The translations under genes were made by a program, and so were the position numbers. A DNA stretch of 64,000 bases, taken from positions 1-64,000 of the forward strand of contig NZ_JBHRTA010000038.1 of the NCBI RefSeq assembly GCF_042646065.1, read 5' to 3'. Under the pieces are notes generated by a model that made no database searches, had not been told where the DNA came from, and saw only the letters and a list, made by a program, of their open reading frames with translations. Source of the stretch: Parapedobacter deserti (GTDB taxonomy: Bacteria; Bacteroidota; Bacteroidia; Sphingobacteriales; Sphingobacteriaceae). This document shows positions 1 through 9,073 of this stretch, one piece after another. The first letter of the stretch is position 1; every line of letters begins with the position of its first letter.

Positions 1-66
1 AGCAGTTAAGCCCGCCAGAGCCGATGGTATTGCCGTAACAGGCGTGAGAGTAGGTCGGTGCCGGAT
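1..66 (+). rRNA. rrf: 5S ribosomal RNA, 3' part
   Basis: The first bases match the 3' half of a bacterial 5S rRNA: the AAGCCCGCCAGAGCCGATGG block, then GAGAGTAGGTCGGTGCCGG. The 5' half lies before the window, so this is the end of an rRNA operon whose 16S and 23S genes should be just upstream. A strong terminator follows within ten bases. The exact 3' end is approximate. Confidence 0.88.
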
Positions 67-72
67 TTTATT

Positions 73-110
73 AAGCCCCTTTGCGTTCGCAAAGGGGCTT
101 TTTTTTTTTT
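73..110 (+). terminator. Rho-independent terminator of the rRNA operon
   Basis: A 13-bp perfect GC-rich stem (AAGCCCCTTTGCG with its complement, two-base loop, so in practice a small tetraloop) is followed by a run of about twelve T. It lies directly after the 5S gene and is the strongest terminator in the window. Confidence 0.93.
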
Positions 111-278
111 GCGATTCCTGCTTCAATTTGTACCTAAGCCCAACAATCCAGTGTGGCAGGCTCCATTTATTTACGTCATAGCTAAATTGGAGAGCTGCGG
201 GTATCTTATTTGTTCCGCTATTGTCAGGTTTGATCCGTAAATTAGCCCTGAAACAGGTTGATCCTGAAACAGGTTAAT

Positions 279-1727
279 ATGGAAACAAAGCGATATGATG
301 CGGTAGTGGTTGGATCCGGGCCAAATGGTTTAGCGGCAGCAATTACGTTGCAGCGGGAAGGATTGTCGGTACTGCTGTTGGAGGGCAAGTCAACTATTGG
401 GGGTGGTATGCGCACCGGTGAGCTTACCCTGCCAGGGTTTCAGCATGATGTATGCGCGGCTATTCATCCGATGGGTGCGGCATCGCCGTTTCTGAAGTCA
501 CTGCCGTTGCAAGAATTCGGGTTGGAATATATCCATCCGGAAGTGCTGGCCGCGCACCCTTTTGATGACGGTAATGCGGCAGCGCTTTATCAGTCGCTGA
601 ACGCAACCGCCGAGGGGCTCGGTGATGACGGGGCAACATACCGTAAACTCTTTTCTCCCTTAGTGAAGGCGTGGCCACTTATTGAACATCACGTCTTAGG
701 GCCGATGCTTAAAATGCCTCTAAATCCCAGACGGTTGGCTTTATTTGGCATGAAGTCACTTCAGTCGGGCAAAGGGATCGCGGCTCGATATAAGGGCAAG
801 GAAGCACGGGGATTATGGGCTGGTATAGCAGCGCATGGGATGATACCGTTGGAGGCGTTTACCTCTTCGGCCATTGGTTTTGTCTTGACGATTGCGGGAC
901 ACCGTGACGGATGGCCTTTATCAAGAGGCGGCTCCCAACGTATTGCAGATGCGTTGGGAGGTTATTTTCATTCGCTTGGCGGCACCATACAGACCGACAC
1001 CATGGTGGAGAAGCTGGATAATCTTCCTCAAGCTAGCGTGATCCTTTTTGATCTGTCACCCCGGCAACTGCTTGATATTTGTGGTGAAAGGCTTTCTCCA
1101 TTTTATCGATGGCAATTGAACCGTCATCGATATGGCATGGGCGTGTTTAAGGTAGACTGGGCGTTGAGTGAACCTGTTCCGTTTACAGCTGAGACAGCCC
1201 GCAGGGCCGGCACGGTACATCTTGGGGGTACATTTGAAGAAATAGCCCGGGGTGAACGGGAAGTCTGGCAGGGGAAGCATCCTGATCGTCCATTTGTCCT
1301 GTTTGCGCAGCAAAGCCTATTTGACGAAAGCAGGGCACCAACCGGCCGTCACACCGGATGGGCGTATTGCCATGTGCCTAATGGCTCGATTCAGGACATG
1401 ACCGATAGGATAACGGCGCAAGTTGAGCGTTTTGCTCCTGGTTTTCAGGATATTATCCTGGGTATTAATGCTGTTAATACGGCAGCCATGGAACGCTATA
1501 ACCCGAATTATATTGGCGGCGACATAAACGGTGGCGTTATTAATATTGCGCAGCTGTTTAACCGTCCGGCACTTCGTTTTTCGCCCTACCGCACATCAGC
1601 CAAAGGCATATACATCTGCTCAGCCTCCACCCCGCCGGGGGGAGGGGTGCATGGTATGGGAGGCTATCATGCCGCTAGACAGGCATTAAAGGATGTCTTT
1701 AAAATCGACGTGGCTCTTTCACGTTAG
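279..1727 (+). CDS. NAD(P)/FAD-dependent oxidoreductase, phytoene-dehydrogenase-like
   Basis: A flavoprotein of about 482 residues in the COG1233 (CrtI / PYROXD2-like) group. The N-terminus has the dinucleotide-binding glycine motif GSGPNG at residues 12-17, with the downstream acidic residue in LLLEGKSTIGGG. The C-terminus has the second FAD-contact block typical of the family (YICSASTPPGGGVHGMGG). Length fits the family. The open frame extends seven codons upstream to 258, but the flavin fold begins right after the ATG at 279, so I chose that. No carotenoid genes are nearby, so a role in carotenoid desaturation is not supported and the substrate is unknown. It stands alone between the rRNA operon and the sulfatase-maturing gene. 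Confidence 0.85.
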   Translation: METKRYDAVVVGSGPNGLAAAITLQREGLSVLLLEGKSTIGGGMRTGELTLPGFQHDVCAAIHPMGAASPFLKSLPLQEFGLEYIHPEVLAAHPFDDGNAAALYQSLNATAEGLGDDGATYRKLFSPLVKAWPLIEHHVLGPMLKMPLNPRRLALFGMKSLQSGKGIAARYKGKEARGLWAGIAAHGMIPLEAFTSSAIGFVLTIAGHRDGWPLSRGGSQRIADALGGYFHSLGGTIQTDTMVEKLDNLPQASVILFDLSPRQLLDICGERLSPFYRWQLNRHRYGMGVFKVDWALSEPVPFTAETARRAGTVHLGGTFEEIARGEREVWQGKHPDRPFVLFAQQSLFDESRAPTGRHTGWAYCHVPNGSIQDMTDRITAQVERFAPGFQDIILGINAVNTAAMERYNPNYIGGDINGGVINIAQLFNRPALRFSPYRTSAKGIYICSASTPPGGGVHGMGGYHAARQALKDVFKIDVALSR

Positions 1728-1860
1728 AAGTCAAATTCGTAACTTTAGTGCGTTTGTGACCTAACAATACGGCCGGTGGGTAGAAAATAATACACTGGAA
1801 ACCTTCGCGGTGCTGCGCATAAGGCGGTGTAGCACATAAAAATTTGATGGATAAGGAATT

Positions 1861-2964
1861 ATGGTATTAAGAACCAAGATTATGTTTGCGGCGTCAGTAA
1901 CGCTCCTGGTCGCCTGCAACCAGCCGTCCAGCAGTGACAGCGATGCAGGGCGTATGGTAAGTACAGACAGTGCAGCTACCTGCGTCGCTCATGGTATTCC
2001 GTCGCGGGCAGCGGCAATAGCGGAGTCCAGGGCTTCACACAGCTTCCTCGGAGCTGACGATGCCCGGATGGTTTACATCGAGGGTGGGGAGTTTGAAATG
2101 GGATCTGAGGATTTCGCTGACGCGAGCCCGGTTCACAAAGTGACTGTAGATGGCTTTTGGATGGATGAGCATGAGGTGACTAATGCACAATTTTCCCGGT
2201 TCGTGGCAGCGACAGGCTATCAGACGGTGGCTGAGCGACCGCTGGATCCGAAGAACTTTCCCGATGTGCCACTTGATGCATTGCAACCCGGTTCGGCGGT
2301 ATTTACACCGCCAGCGCGGGTTGCGGGCTTAAGCAATCACCTTCAGTGGTGGCGGTACGTTGTGGGTGCGAATTGGCGGCAGCCCGAGGGCCCTGGGAGC
2401 AGCATAAGCGGGCGGGAGAACGAACCAGTAGTGCACATTGCCTATGAGGATGCGGCGGCTTTCGCCAAATGGGCGGGCAAGCGGCTTCCTACAGAGGCGG
2501 AATGGGAATATGCTGCGCGTGGCGGCAAACCCAACAGCAAGTATTATTGGGGCGATGAGCTGAAGCCAGGCGGAAAGTGGGTCGCGAACGTTTATCAGGG
2601 TGATTTTCCAACCAATGATGCAGCTGAAGACGGGTACCGCGGGCTGGCGCCCGTCAAATCGTACGCGCCGAATGCCTTTGGTTTGTACGATATGGACGGC
2701 AACGTGTGGGAGTGGTGTGCTGATTATTATAGGCCCGACTTTTATAGCAATAGCCACGGCAAAAATCCCCAGGGGCCATCAGATAGCTACGACCCTATGG
2801 AACCTGGACTGGTAAAACGTGTGCAGCGAGGTGGGTCATTTCTGTGTAACGAACAATATTGTGAACGGTACATTGCAGGCAGCCGTGGCAAAGGCGAGGT
2901 GAGCAGTGCTAGTAATAACCTTGGGTTCAGATGTGTGAGTGATGATCCCCCTCCGGCAAATTGA
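1861..2964 (+). CDS. Formylglycine-generating enzyme (FGE/SUMF1 family), lipoprotein
   Basis: A 367-residue SUMF1-type protein. A lipoprotein signal ends in LLVAC near residue 19, placing it outside the inner membrane. The fold markers run in order: GGEFEMGS, DEHEVTNAQF, RLPTEAEWEYAARGG, GNVWEWCADYY, and the C-terminal block RGGSFLCNEQYCERY. That last block holds both cysteines of the copper-binding catalytic pair of true FGEs (Cys329 and Cys334, equivalent to human Cys336/Cys341). Many SUMF1-domain proteins lack these residues, so this looks catalytically competent. FGE converts the sulfatase active-site Cys to formylglycine using oxygen. No sulfatase is present in the window. The next gene, 48 bp downstream, is a putative sulfate exporter. 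Whether the two are co-transcribed is inference. Confidence 0.87.
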   Translation: MVLRTKIMFAASVTLLVACNQPSSSDSDAGRMVSTDSAATCVAHGIPSRAAAIAESRASHSFLGADDARMVYIEGGEFEMGSEDFADASPVHKVTVDGFWMDEHEVTNAQFSRFVAATGYQTVAERPLDPKNFPDVPLDALQPGSAVFTPPARVAGLSNHLQWWRYVVGANWRQPEGPGSSISGRENEPVVHIAYEDAAAFAKWAGKRLPTEAEWEYAARGGKPNSKYYWGDELKPGGKWVANVYQGDFPTNDAAEDGYRGLAPVKSYAPNAFGLYDMDGNVWEWCADYYRPDFYSNSHGKNPQGPSDSYDPMEPGLVKRVQRGGSFLCNEQYCERYIAGSRGKGEVSSASNNLGFRCVSDDPPPAN

Positions 2965-3012
2965 CCCACTGCTGCTCCTGCCGATGGATTGCTATATTGA
3001 AATTATTTATAC

Positions 3013-4260
3013 ATGTCATTAGCTAGACAAAGGCTCACTGAAGATTGGGCCGTTGTGATATTGGGGTTTGTTATCATCTTTTCGACTATCGGAGGACTTG
3101 CCATTCCGATGCCGAATTACAAATGGACTGACCATGATGCACTGCAATCATTGTTTTCGACCGGCAATTTGCTAAGTGTCCTTTATCAATTTTTCTTTGC
3201 TTATGTCATTGTCATTGTAGGAGCGGCCATGGTTGGGAGGCCTGCCAGGCCCCAACTTTCAGGCTTTCCTATGGTATTCGCGCTTACCGTGGGGGCATTG
3301 TTGCTGGCGGGAAATGCAACGTTGCGCGACTTAGGATTGGAGACTGTTATCTTTAGTCTGTTCATTGGACTTTTGGTGGGCAACTTGTTTAGGTTACCGG
3401 AGTGGTTCAGGGCATCGCTCAATGCGGAGCTGCTTGTAAAGATCGGATTGGTACTGTTGGGAACGAGTGTGATTTTTTCAGACATTCTGAAAGCGGGCTC
3501 ACTGGGGCTCGTGCAGTCGCTGATTGTCGTACTGTCGGTATGGTATTTTGCCTTTTGGCTCTGTCGGAAACTGAAAGTCGATAAGGAATTGACGATGATG
3601 ATATCGAGTGCGGTCTCCATCTGTGGCGTTTCGGCAGCCATCGCAACGGCGGGTGCAATCAGGGGTGATTCCAAGAAGCTGTCATACGTGGTGTCGATGG
3701 TTTTGATCACAGCAATTCCCATGATGATTGCCATGCCTTACGTGGCTCGTAAGTTCGGCTTTTCAGAGGAAATGACCGGCGCATGGTTGGGGGGAAGCAT
3801 CGATACAACGGGCGCGGTGGTTGCTTCGGGTAGCTTGGTCGGCGAACGGGCGCTGGAGATCAGTACAATTGTCAAGTTTTCACAGAACGTGCTGCTTGGC
3901 ATCGCTGCATTAGCAATTTCCGTCTACTGGACCTATCGCGGTGCACCAGATAACGGACAGATAGAAAAGCCGGGACTCCGGATGATTTGGGAGCGGTTTC
4001 CGAAATTTGTTCTAGGCTTTTTAGCCGCGTCCCTGTTGTTTTCTTTTGCATTGGAACCGAGTACGGTAAATCAGGTAAGGAGCGGTCTAAAAAACATTCA
4101 AGGACTGTGGTTTGCGCTAGCGTTTACAAGCATCGGCTTGGAAACAAACTTCAAGGACTTATTAGGTAATAACAGTGCAAAGCCTTTTTGGGCGTTTCTT
4201 ATAGCGCAGGCGTTCAATATACTTGTTACTTTGGCCATCGCCTGGTGGCTATTTGGTTGA
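3013..4260 (+). CDS. YeiH-family putative sulfate exporter
   Basis: A 415-residue integral membrane protein of the Cons_hypoth698 / YeiH family (older name UPF0324), with about ten to eleven hydrophobic segments. Family-type blocks include LLVGNLFRLP, LVKIGLVLLGTSVIF, SICGVSAAIATAGAI and GAWLGGSIDTTGAVVASG. The annotation as a sulfate exporter is by family name only; biochemical support in the family is thin. It starts 48 bp after the FGE-type gene on the same strand, which would suit sulfate release after sulfatase action or handling of sulfur compounds. This link is inference from gene order. Confidence 0.83.
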   Translation: MSLARQRLTEDWAVVILGFVIIFSTIGGLAIPMPNYKWTDHDALQSLFSTGNLLSVLYQFFFAYVIVIVGAAMVGRPARPQLSGFPMVFALTVGALLLAGNATLRDLGLETVIFSLFIGLLVGNLFRLPEWFRASLNAELLVKIGLVLLGTSVIFSDILKAGSLGLVQSLIVVLSVWYFAFWLCRKLKVDKELTMMISSAVSICGVSAAIATAGAIRGDSKKLSYVVSMVLITAIPMMIAMPYVARKFGFSEEMTGAWLGGSIDTTGAVVASGSLVGERALEISTIVKFSQNVLLGIAALAISVYWTYRGAPDNGQIEKPGLRMIWERFPKFVLGFLAASLLFSFALEPSTVNQVRSGLKNIQGLWFALAFTSIGLETNFKDLLGNNSAKPFWAFLIAQAFNILVTLAIAWWLFG

Positions 4261-4605
4261 CGTGAAGGAACCAATAATTGGCCGGCGTGCTCTAAATATG
4301 TAAAAAGCCGCCGGATACGCTTTACGTCGCGATGAAGCTCGACAGTGGAGCCTAAAATCGATCATACGGGGTGCCTGACGGTGATAGCTGCAAACCGGGG
4401 AAGGAAATTGCGCCGGAATGCCGTGCACAATAGCCCATTCGATGTTATATGATGCAGCATAATCCAGTTCGTCGTATCCGCGGCCAGAGACGAATAATTT
4501 CCCGCCTGCGGTTGCTTTACTGGCATCGGGTTTATCGTTGGTTAATGTGATTGTCAAGACATCGTCATAATCGTGAATAAAAGCCAATTTGCCCGATGTG
4601 CACAA
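4249..4605 (-). CDS. Doubtful 118-residue open frame downstream of the DUF2490 gene
   Basis: This open frame fills the otherwise empty stretch 4261-4564 on the minus strand and starts inside the 3' end of the DUF2490 gene in another frame. The translation has no signal peptide, no transmembrane segment and no motif I recognise. The middle part (near SGRGYDELDYAASYNIEW) looks compositionally protein-like, while the C-terminal third is rich in Arg and Ser, as in a shadow frame. It overlaps the sulfate-exporter 3' end by 12 bp. It may be a decayed gene, a gene lost from its original context, or chance. I see nothing else in this interval: no clear terminator and no promoter box. Confidence 0.2.
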   Translation of the reverse strand: MCTSGKLAFIHDYDDVLTITLTNDKPDASKATAGGKLFVSGRGYDELDYAASYNIEWAIVHGIPAQFPSPVCSYHRQAPRMIDFRLHCRASSRRKAYPAAFYIFRARRPIIGSFTSTK

Positions 4606-5290
4606 AGGCGTTGGGTGCGGTATTCCGAAGTAGAAATTGGTTCATGTACCCTGCCTCAAGATCAAATCGGGGAGAAAGCCGATATCCAAATGAGAGATAA
4701 GCGCGGTTTTGATCGAAAAATCGCCCATTGAGCGTGTTTTTGTTTTGAATATTGAAAAAAAGTTCGTTCTGAAGCGATATAAACAAACCGCGGTCAAATT
4801 TTTTTTCAAGAGGGGAATTAACCGGAATAATACCGCGGATGAAATACCTTGCTCGTTGGGCAAAAGCCGTTTCATCCGGCCGTTTAAGAAATCGTTGTTC
4901 CAGCCGAAAGCGGTGCTGGACGGAGAATCCCAGTAGTTTATCGCTGATAATATATTGCTGCCAAATGCGGTGTTCGGTTAGCCGTCGGCTATTGTCGGAT
5001 AGCTCGTTGGTCACTAATGTAGTAGCATAACCCATAGACGCGGTGTGCCGTTCATTGATATAATAGTTAACTCCCGGCCGGATCAGCAGGAGCGAACTGC
5101 TATTCCAGTCTTTTCCTGCCCGGAATTGGATGTCGTTGTTCATCCCCCATCTCTCCGAAAACTTGACATTATTGAACCAGGCGAACCAACTGTTGAAGGT
5201 GTGGTCTTGGGCCTGTGCGTACAGGGAGAGCTGTATAAATATTACGATTAGTCCCCATTTCCGAACAGCATGTTGCAACGGTAAATCCAT
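4565..5290 (-). CDS. DUF2490 outer-membrane-type beta-barrel protein
   Basis: A 241-residue secreted protein. The signal peptide (hydrophobic stretch LIVIFIQLSLYAQAQ, cleavage after AQA near residue 28) is followed by amphipathic strands alternating charged and aromatic residues (NDIQFRAG, RIWQQYII, VQHRFRLEQRF, AYLSFGYRLSPRFDLEAGYMNQF). It ends in a hydrophobic residue plus RL, close to a barrel C-terminus. This is the pattern of DUF2490 proteins, widespread in Bacteroidota, which are thought to be small outer-membrane barrels; their function is unknown. It is transcribed toward the sulfate exporter. The 267-bp region upstream (5291-5556) is AT-rich and is shared with the divergent fucosidase gene. 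I see no convincing promoter pair there. Confidence 0.75.
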   Translation of the reverse strand: MDLPLQHAVRKWGLIVIFIQLSLYAQAQDHTFNSWFAWFNNVKFSERWGMNNDIQFRAGKDWNSSSLLLIRPGVNYYINERHTASMGYATTLVTNELSDNSRRLTEHRIWQQYIISDKLLGFSVQHRFRLEQRFLKRPDETAFAQRARYFIRGIIPVNSPLEKKFDRGLFISLQNELFFNIQNKNTLNGRFFDQNRAYLSFGYRLSPRFDLEAGYMNQFLLRNTAPNAFVHIGQIGFYSRL

Positions 5291-5556
5291 GTTTTCTAAC
5301 TGTTTGTTTTTATTGCTGAGTTATTTTTTTAGCGCCCTTAAAGTAATAAAAAAAAACAAAATTCGGTAGGAAGAATTTAACGCCTTGTCGGTTCGATAAG
5401 GACGGTATTTAAATAGGTAGCCTGCCCCCCTGCAAAGGTTTTGCTTCACGAAATATTGTAGCGATTAAGCTTCATAACATTTCGGCCTAACACCTTTTTT
5501 TTGAAAAAAGGACTCGTTATTCAACAAACTTTTATCTTTATGCATGATATAACCAT

Positions 5557-7512
5557 ATGATGCAGATGTTTCGTAGTTTCTTAAATCAATTATTGCCAGG
5601 GGTTATTTTCTTGGCAGGTGCGTGCAATCCATCATCCGGTACGCAATTGGCAGATGAACCGGCTCCCTATGGCCCAATACCCACACCCGCTCAATTAAAT
5701 TGGCATGAAATGGAAATGTATTGCCTGATTCATTTCACTCCGACCACATTTCAGAACAAGGAATGGGGATTTGGGGATGCACCCGTTGAGCTGTTCAATC
5801 CGCAGAAATTTGATGCCAACCAAATTGCCGAAGCGGCTAGATCCGCCGGGTTCAACGGATTGATTTCTGTAGCCAAACACCACGATGGCTTTTGTCTTTG
5901 GCCCACTAAAACCACAGCATACAGCATTGCTCATAGCCCTTGGCGTAATGGGAAGGGTGATATGGTGAGGGAGTTTGAACAGGCGGCTCGTAAGCAGGGA
6001 ATGCAATTCGGGATTTACGTATCTGCTTGGGACCGCAACCATCCGGAATACGGCAATGAGAAGTATGCCGACGCTTATCGCGAGCAATTGCGCGAATTAT
6101 ACAACGGTTACGGCGAGTTGTTTACCAGTTGGCACGATGGAGCAAATGGCGGTGACGGATACTACGGCGGTGCTAATGAAATGCGCCGGATCGACCGCTC
6201 CATTTATTACGAATGGGAAGAGAAGACCTGGCCTATTACCCGCGATATGCAGCCTTCAGCGGTAATCTTCAGTGATATCGGCCCCGATGTACGTTGGGTG
6301 GGCAACGAAAAAGGAATTGCAGGAGAAACCTGCTGGGCAACATTTACGCCGCTTGCCCCCGATGGAGGCAAGCCTGCCCCTGGGCATATCGACGAAAGAT
6401 TTTTGGGAACCGGGCAGCGCGATGGCCGGTATTGGATACCTGCTGAATGCGATGTGCCGCATCGTCCGGGTTGGTTTTATCATCCCGAACAGGACCATCA
6501 GGTGAAGACTCCTGACCAGCTGTTTGACCTTTACCTCAAAAGTGTGGGTCGGGGTGCTGCTTTTAACCTCGGCCTTGCACCAACTACCGATGGGATATTG
6601 CACACAAACGATGTCACTTCGTTGAAGGCTTTTGGGGAGAAGCTGTCGAAAACATTCGGGGAAAATCTAGCCTTGGGCAGCACATTCGAGGCATCGAATA
6701 TCCGCGATAGGCAAGAAAGGGAATTTGGCCCTCTTCATCTGCTGGACAACGACCGGTACAGCTATTGGGCAACGGACGACGAGGAAACTTCGCCTGAATT
6801 GGTCATTTCGCTGAAAAATGAAACGACGTTCGATCTCATTCGTTTGCGCGAAAACATCAAGTTGGGCCAACGGCTGGATAGTGTGTGGGTGGATGTGCGG
6901 CAAGCTGACGATTGGGTACCTTTGGCCATGGCCACTAGTATAGGGTCTAGTAGAATTATCCGTTTAGATGAGCCTGTTACAGCCAAGCAGCTTCGATTGC
7001 GCTTATTCGCGCCGGTTGCCATAGCACTAAGTGATTTTGGGTTGTTCAGGGAAGCCCAAGTAGCTTATCGTATACAAGATGTATACCGAACCCCGCTTAG
7101 CCGCGCGCTATGGACGGCCGTTGGCAGCCAGTTTGAGGGCGGGGATTCGCGGCTGGCTATTGACGGAAAGTGGGAAACGTTTTGGTATACGTCCGCCACG
7201 CAGCTGCCTGCGCATTTCGAGGTCGATATGGGACAAGCGGAGACCATCAGCGGTTTCAGCTACGTTCCCAGACAGGACGGCAATGCGGAAGGACTCATAA
7301 GCCATTACACTTTCGAGACCAGTGCAGACGGCACGATTTGGGAGATTGCGGCTGCCGGTGAGTTTTCCAATATTGTGGCCAATCCGATTGCCCAACACGT
7401 TGCGTTGGGGAGACAGCTCCAGGCGCGTTACTTTCGCTTTACGGTTTCAGCTGTTGCTAACGCTCCTTACCAACCGGTTCCGATTTCGATTGCGGAAATC
7501 GAGGTATATTAA
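5557..7512 (+). CDS. GH29 alpha-L-fucosidase lipoprotein with C-terminal F5/8-type domain
   Basis: A 651-residue glycosidase. A lipoprotein signal with the lipobox LAGAC gives Cys23 as the likely lipidated residue, so it is probably periplasmic or surface-anchored. The (beta/alpha)8 GH29 domain spans about 40-345: LIHFTPTTF at 57-65, the conserved substrate-binding KHHDGF at 107-112, and SWHDGANG at 191-198, where Asp194 is the expected nucleophile. The HDGANG context rather than WFDGAW, together with the overall layout, suggests the GH29-B subfamily, which prefers branched alpha-1,3/1,4-linked fucose. Residues about 365-490 and 505-650 look like two beta-sandwich modules; the last matches F5/8 type C carbohydrate-binding domains (VDMGQAETISGFSYVPRQDG). 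Its stop lies seven bases from the convergent glyS stop. No SusCD pair is adjacent. Confidence 0.88.
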   Translation: MMQMFRSFLNQLLPGVIFLAGACNPSSGTQLADEPAPYGPIPTPAQLNWHEMEMYCLIHFTPTTFQNKEWGFGDAPVELFNPQKFDANQIAEAARSAGFNGLISVAKHHDGFCLWPTKTTAYSIAHSPWRNGKGDMVREFEQAARKQGMQFGIYVSAWDRNHPEYGNEKYADAYREQLRELYNGYGELFTSWHDGANGGDGYYGGANEMRRIDRSIYYEWEEKTWPITRDMQPSAVIFSDIGPDVRWVGNEKGIAGETCWATFTPLAPDGGKPAPGHIDERFLGTGQRDGRYWIPAECDVPHRPGWFYHPEQDHQVKTPDQLFDLYLKSVGRGAAFNLGLAPTTDGILHTNDVTSLKAFGEKLSKTFGENLALGSTFEASNIRDRQEREFGPLHLLDNDRYSYWATDDEETSPELVISLKNETTFDLIRLRENIKLGQRLDSVWVDVRQADDWVPLAMATSIGSSRIIRLDEPVTAKQLRLRLFAPVAIALSDFGLFREAQVAYRIQDVYRTPLSRALWTAVGSQFEGGDSRLAIDGKWETFWYTSATQLPAHFEVDMGQAETISGFSYVPRQDGNAEGLISHYTFETSADGTIWEIAAAGEFSNIVANPIAQHVALGRQLQARYFRFTVSAVANAPYQPVPISIAEIEVY

Positions 7513-7519
7513 GGGAGAG

Positions 7520-8986
7520 CTATAGTGCGCCCAATAGATTTCGCCACCCCACCAAGTTGCTGATAATCTCCTCCAGCTCGGAAGCGGCCACCCGTTCCTG
7601 TTCCATGCTGTCACGGTGACGTAAGGTAACGGTGTCGTCTTCTAATGACTGGTAGTCAACAGTGATGCAGAAGGGGGTGCCTATAGCATCCTGTCTTCGA
7701 TAACGTTTTCCGATGGAGTCTTTTTCATCGTATTGTACGTTGTAATCGATCTTAAGCCGGTTGAGGATCTGCCTTGCCTTGTCGGGCAGTCCATCTTTCT
7801 TGGTAAGAGGCAGCACCGCTGCCTTTACAGGGGCCAGTGCAGGGTGAAAGCGCAGTACCGACCGGGAATCCTTTTTGTCGTCGGTACTCAAATCCTGCTC
7901 CTCAAACGAATTGCATAACACGGTGAGGAACAGCCGATCCAAGCCGATCGATGTCTCAATGACATAAGGCACATAGTTCTGATTGACTTCGGGGTCGAAG
8001 TACTGCAATTTTTTACCTGAATATTTTTGATGTTGGCTGAGATCGAAATCTGTGCGGGAGTGGATGCCTTCCACTTCTTTGAATCCAAACGGGAAGTCGT
8101 ATTCGATATCCACTGCGGCATTGGCATAATGCGCCAGCTTAACGTGGTCATGATAGCGGTACCTCGCTGGGTCACCCCCGATGGCAAGGTGCCATTTCAA
8201 TCGGTTTTCCTTCCATTTACCATACCATTCTAGCTCGGTGCCTGGGCGCACGAAGAACTGCATTTCCATCTGCTCAAACTCCCGCATACGCATGATGAAC
8301 TGGCGCGCGATAACCTCATTGCGGAATGCCTTTCCAATCTGGGCGATGCCGAATGGTATCTTCATCCTTCCGCTTTTCTGAACGTTCAAAAAATTAACGA
8401 AGATACCCTGAGCGGTTTCCGGACGCAGATACACCATTTCGGCGTCTTCAGCGGAAGCACCCATCTTCGTCGAAAACATGAGGTTAAACTGGCGCACTTC
8501 CGTCCAGTTTTTGGTGCCGGATATTGGGCAGACGATGTTATGTTGTTCGATGATCGCCTTCAGCCGGGGCAGGTCGTCGCTATTCAGTGCCGCATCAAGG
8601 TCGGTTTGCAGCTGCTGCGCAACTTCCGTTTTGCCATCGGCCTCATAACGTGCAATTTGATCTTCGATGAGTTGATCCGCGCGGTAGCGCTTTTTTGAGT
8701 CTTTATTGTCTATCATCGGATCATTGAAGCCGTCTATGTGGCCAGACGCCTTCCAGGTGGTTGGATGCATGAAAATTGCCGCATCGATACCCACAATGTT
8801 CTCATGGAGCTGCACCATGGCCTTCCACCAATACGTCTTCAGGTTGTTTTTAAGTTCGGCACCCAGCTGTCCATAATCGTATACAGCGCTGAGGCCATCA
8901 TATATCTCGCTTGAAGGAAATACAAAGCCATATTCCTTTGCGTGCGAAACCACATTCTTAAAGAAATCGTCTGTTTGCTTGCTCAT
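7520..8986 (-). CDS. glyS: Glycine--tRNA ligase (single-chain, class II)
   Basis: A 488-residue eukaryotic/Bacteroidota-type glycyl-tRNA synthetase that charges tRNA-Gly in the cytoplasm. Visible class II elements: YDYGQLGAELKNNLKTYWW near the N-terminus, MVYLRPETAQGIFVNF (motif 2 region), IAQIGKAFRNEV, MREFEQMEMQFFV, and the C-terminal motif 3 region ETSIGLDRLFLTVL. The anticodon-binding domain follows from about residue 390. Length is normal. A TATGTTTG promoter box ends only seven bases before the ATG at 8986, implying a very short leader. A tRNA-Gly(CCC) gene occurs later in the window, but not adjacent. Confidence 0.95.
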   Translation of the reverse strand: MSKQTDDFFKNVVSHAKEYGFVFPSSEIYDGLSAVYDYGQLGAELKNNLKTYWWKAMVQLHENIVGIDAAIFMHPTTWKASGHIDGFNDPMIDNKDSKKRYRADQLIEDQIARYEADGKTEVAQQLQTDLDAALNSDDLPRLKAIIEQHNIVCPISGTKNWTEVRQFNLMFSTKMGASAEDAEMVYLRPETAQGIFVNFLNVQKSGRMKIPFGIAQIGKAFRNEVIARQFIMRMREFEQMEMQFFVRPGTELEWYGKWKENRLKWHLAIGGDPARYRYHDHVKLAHYANAAVDIEYDFPFGFKEVEGIHSRTDFDLSQHQKYSGKKLQYFDPEVNQNYVPYVIETSIGLDRLFLTVLCNSFEEQDLSTDDKKDSRSVLRFHPALAPVKAAVLPLTKKDGLPDKARQILNRLKIDYNVQYDEKDSIGKRYRRQDAIGTPFCITVDYQSLEDDTVTLRHRDSMEQERVAASELEEIISNLVGWRNLLGAL

Positions 8987-8993
8987 AAGACGG

Positions 8994-9001
8994 CAAACAT
9001 A
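8994..9001 (-). promoter_or_regulatory. Putative -7 box (TATGTTTG) of glyS
   Basis: Read on the minus strand this is a perfect TAnnTTTG, the -7 element recognised by the Bacteroidota primary sigma factor. It ends seven bases from the glyS start codon. I find no good TTTG -33 partner at the usual 19-21 bp spacing, so the call rests on the -7 box alone. Confidence 0.45.
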
Positions 9002-9073
9002 GCCAAAATGCTTTGTATTCGCGAATACATCTTAAACAAAAATGGGCTGGAGCAAGCAGCCTGAATTAAGCGG

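Noticed and set aside
58..240. A 60-codon open frame right after the 5S rRNA
   Set aside because: It starts inside the 5S gene and reads through the rRNA terminator hairpin and T-run (giving a Phe stretch); no domain.
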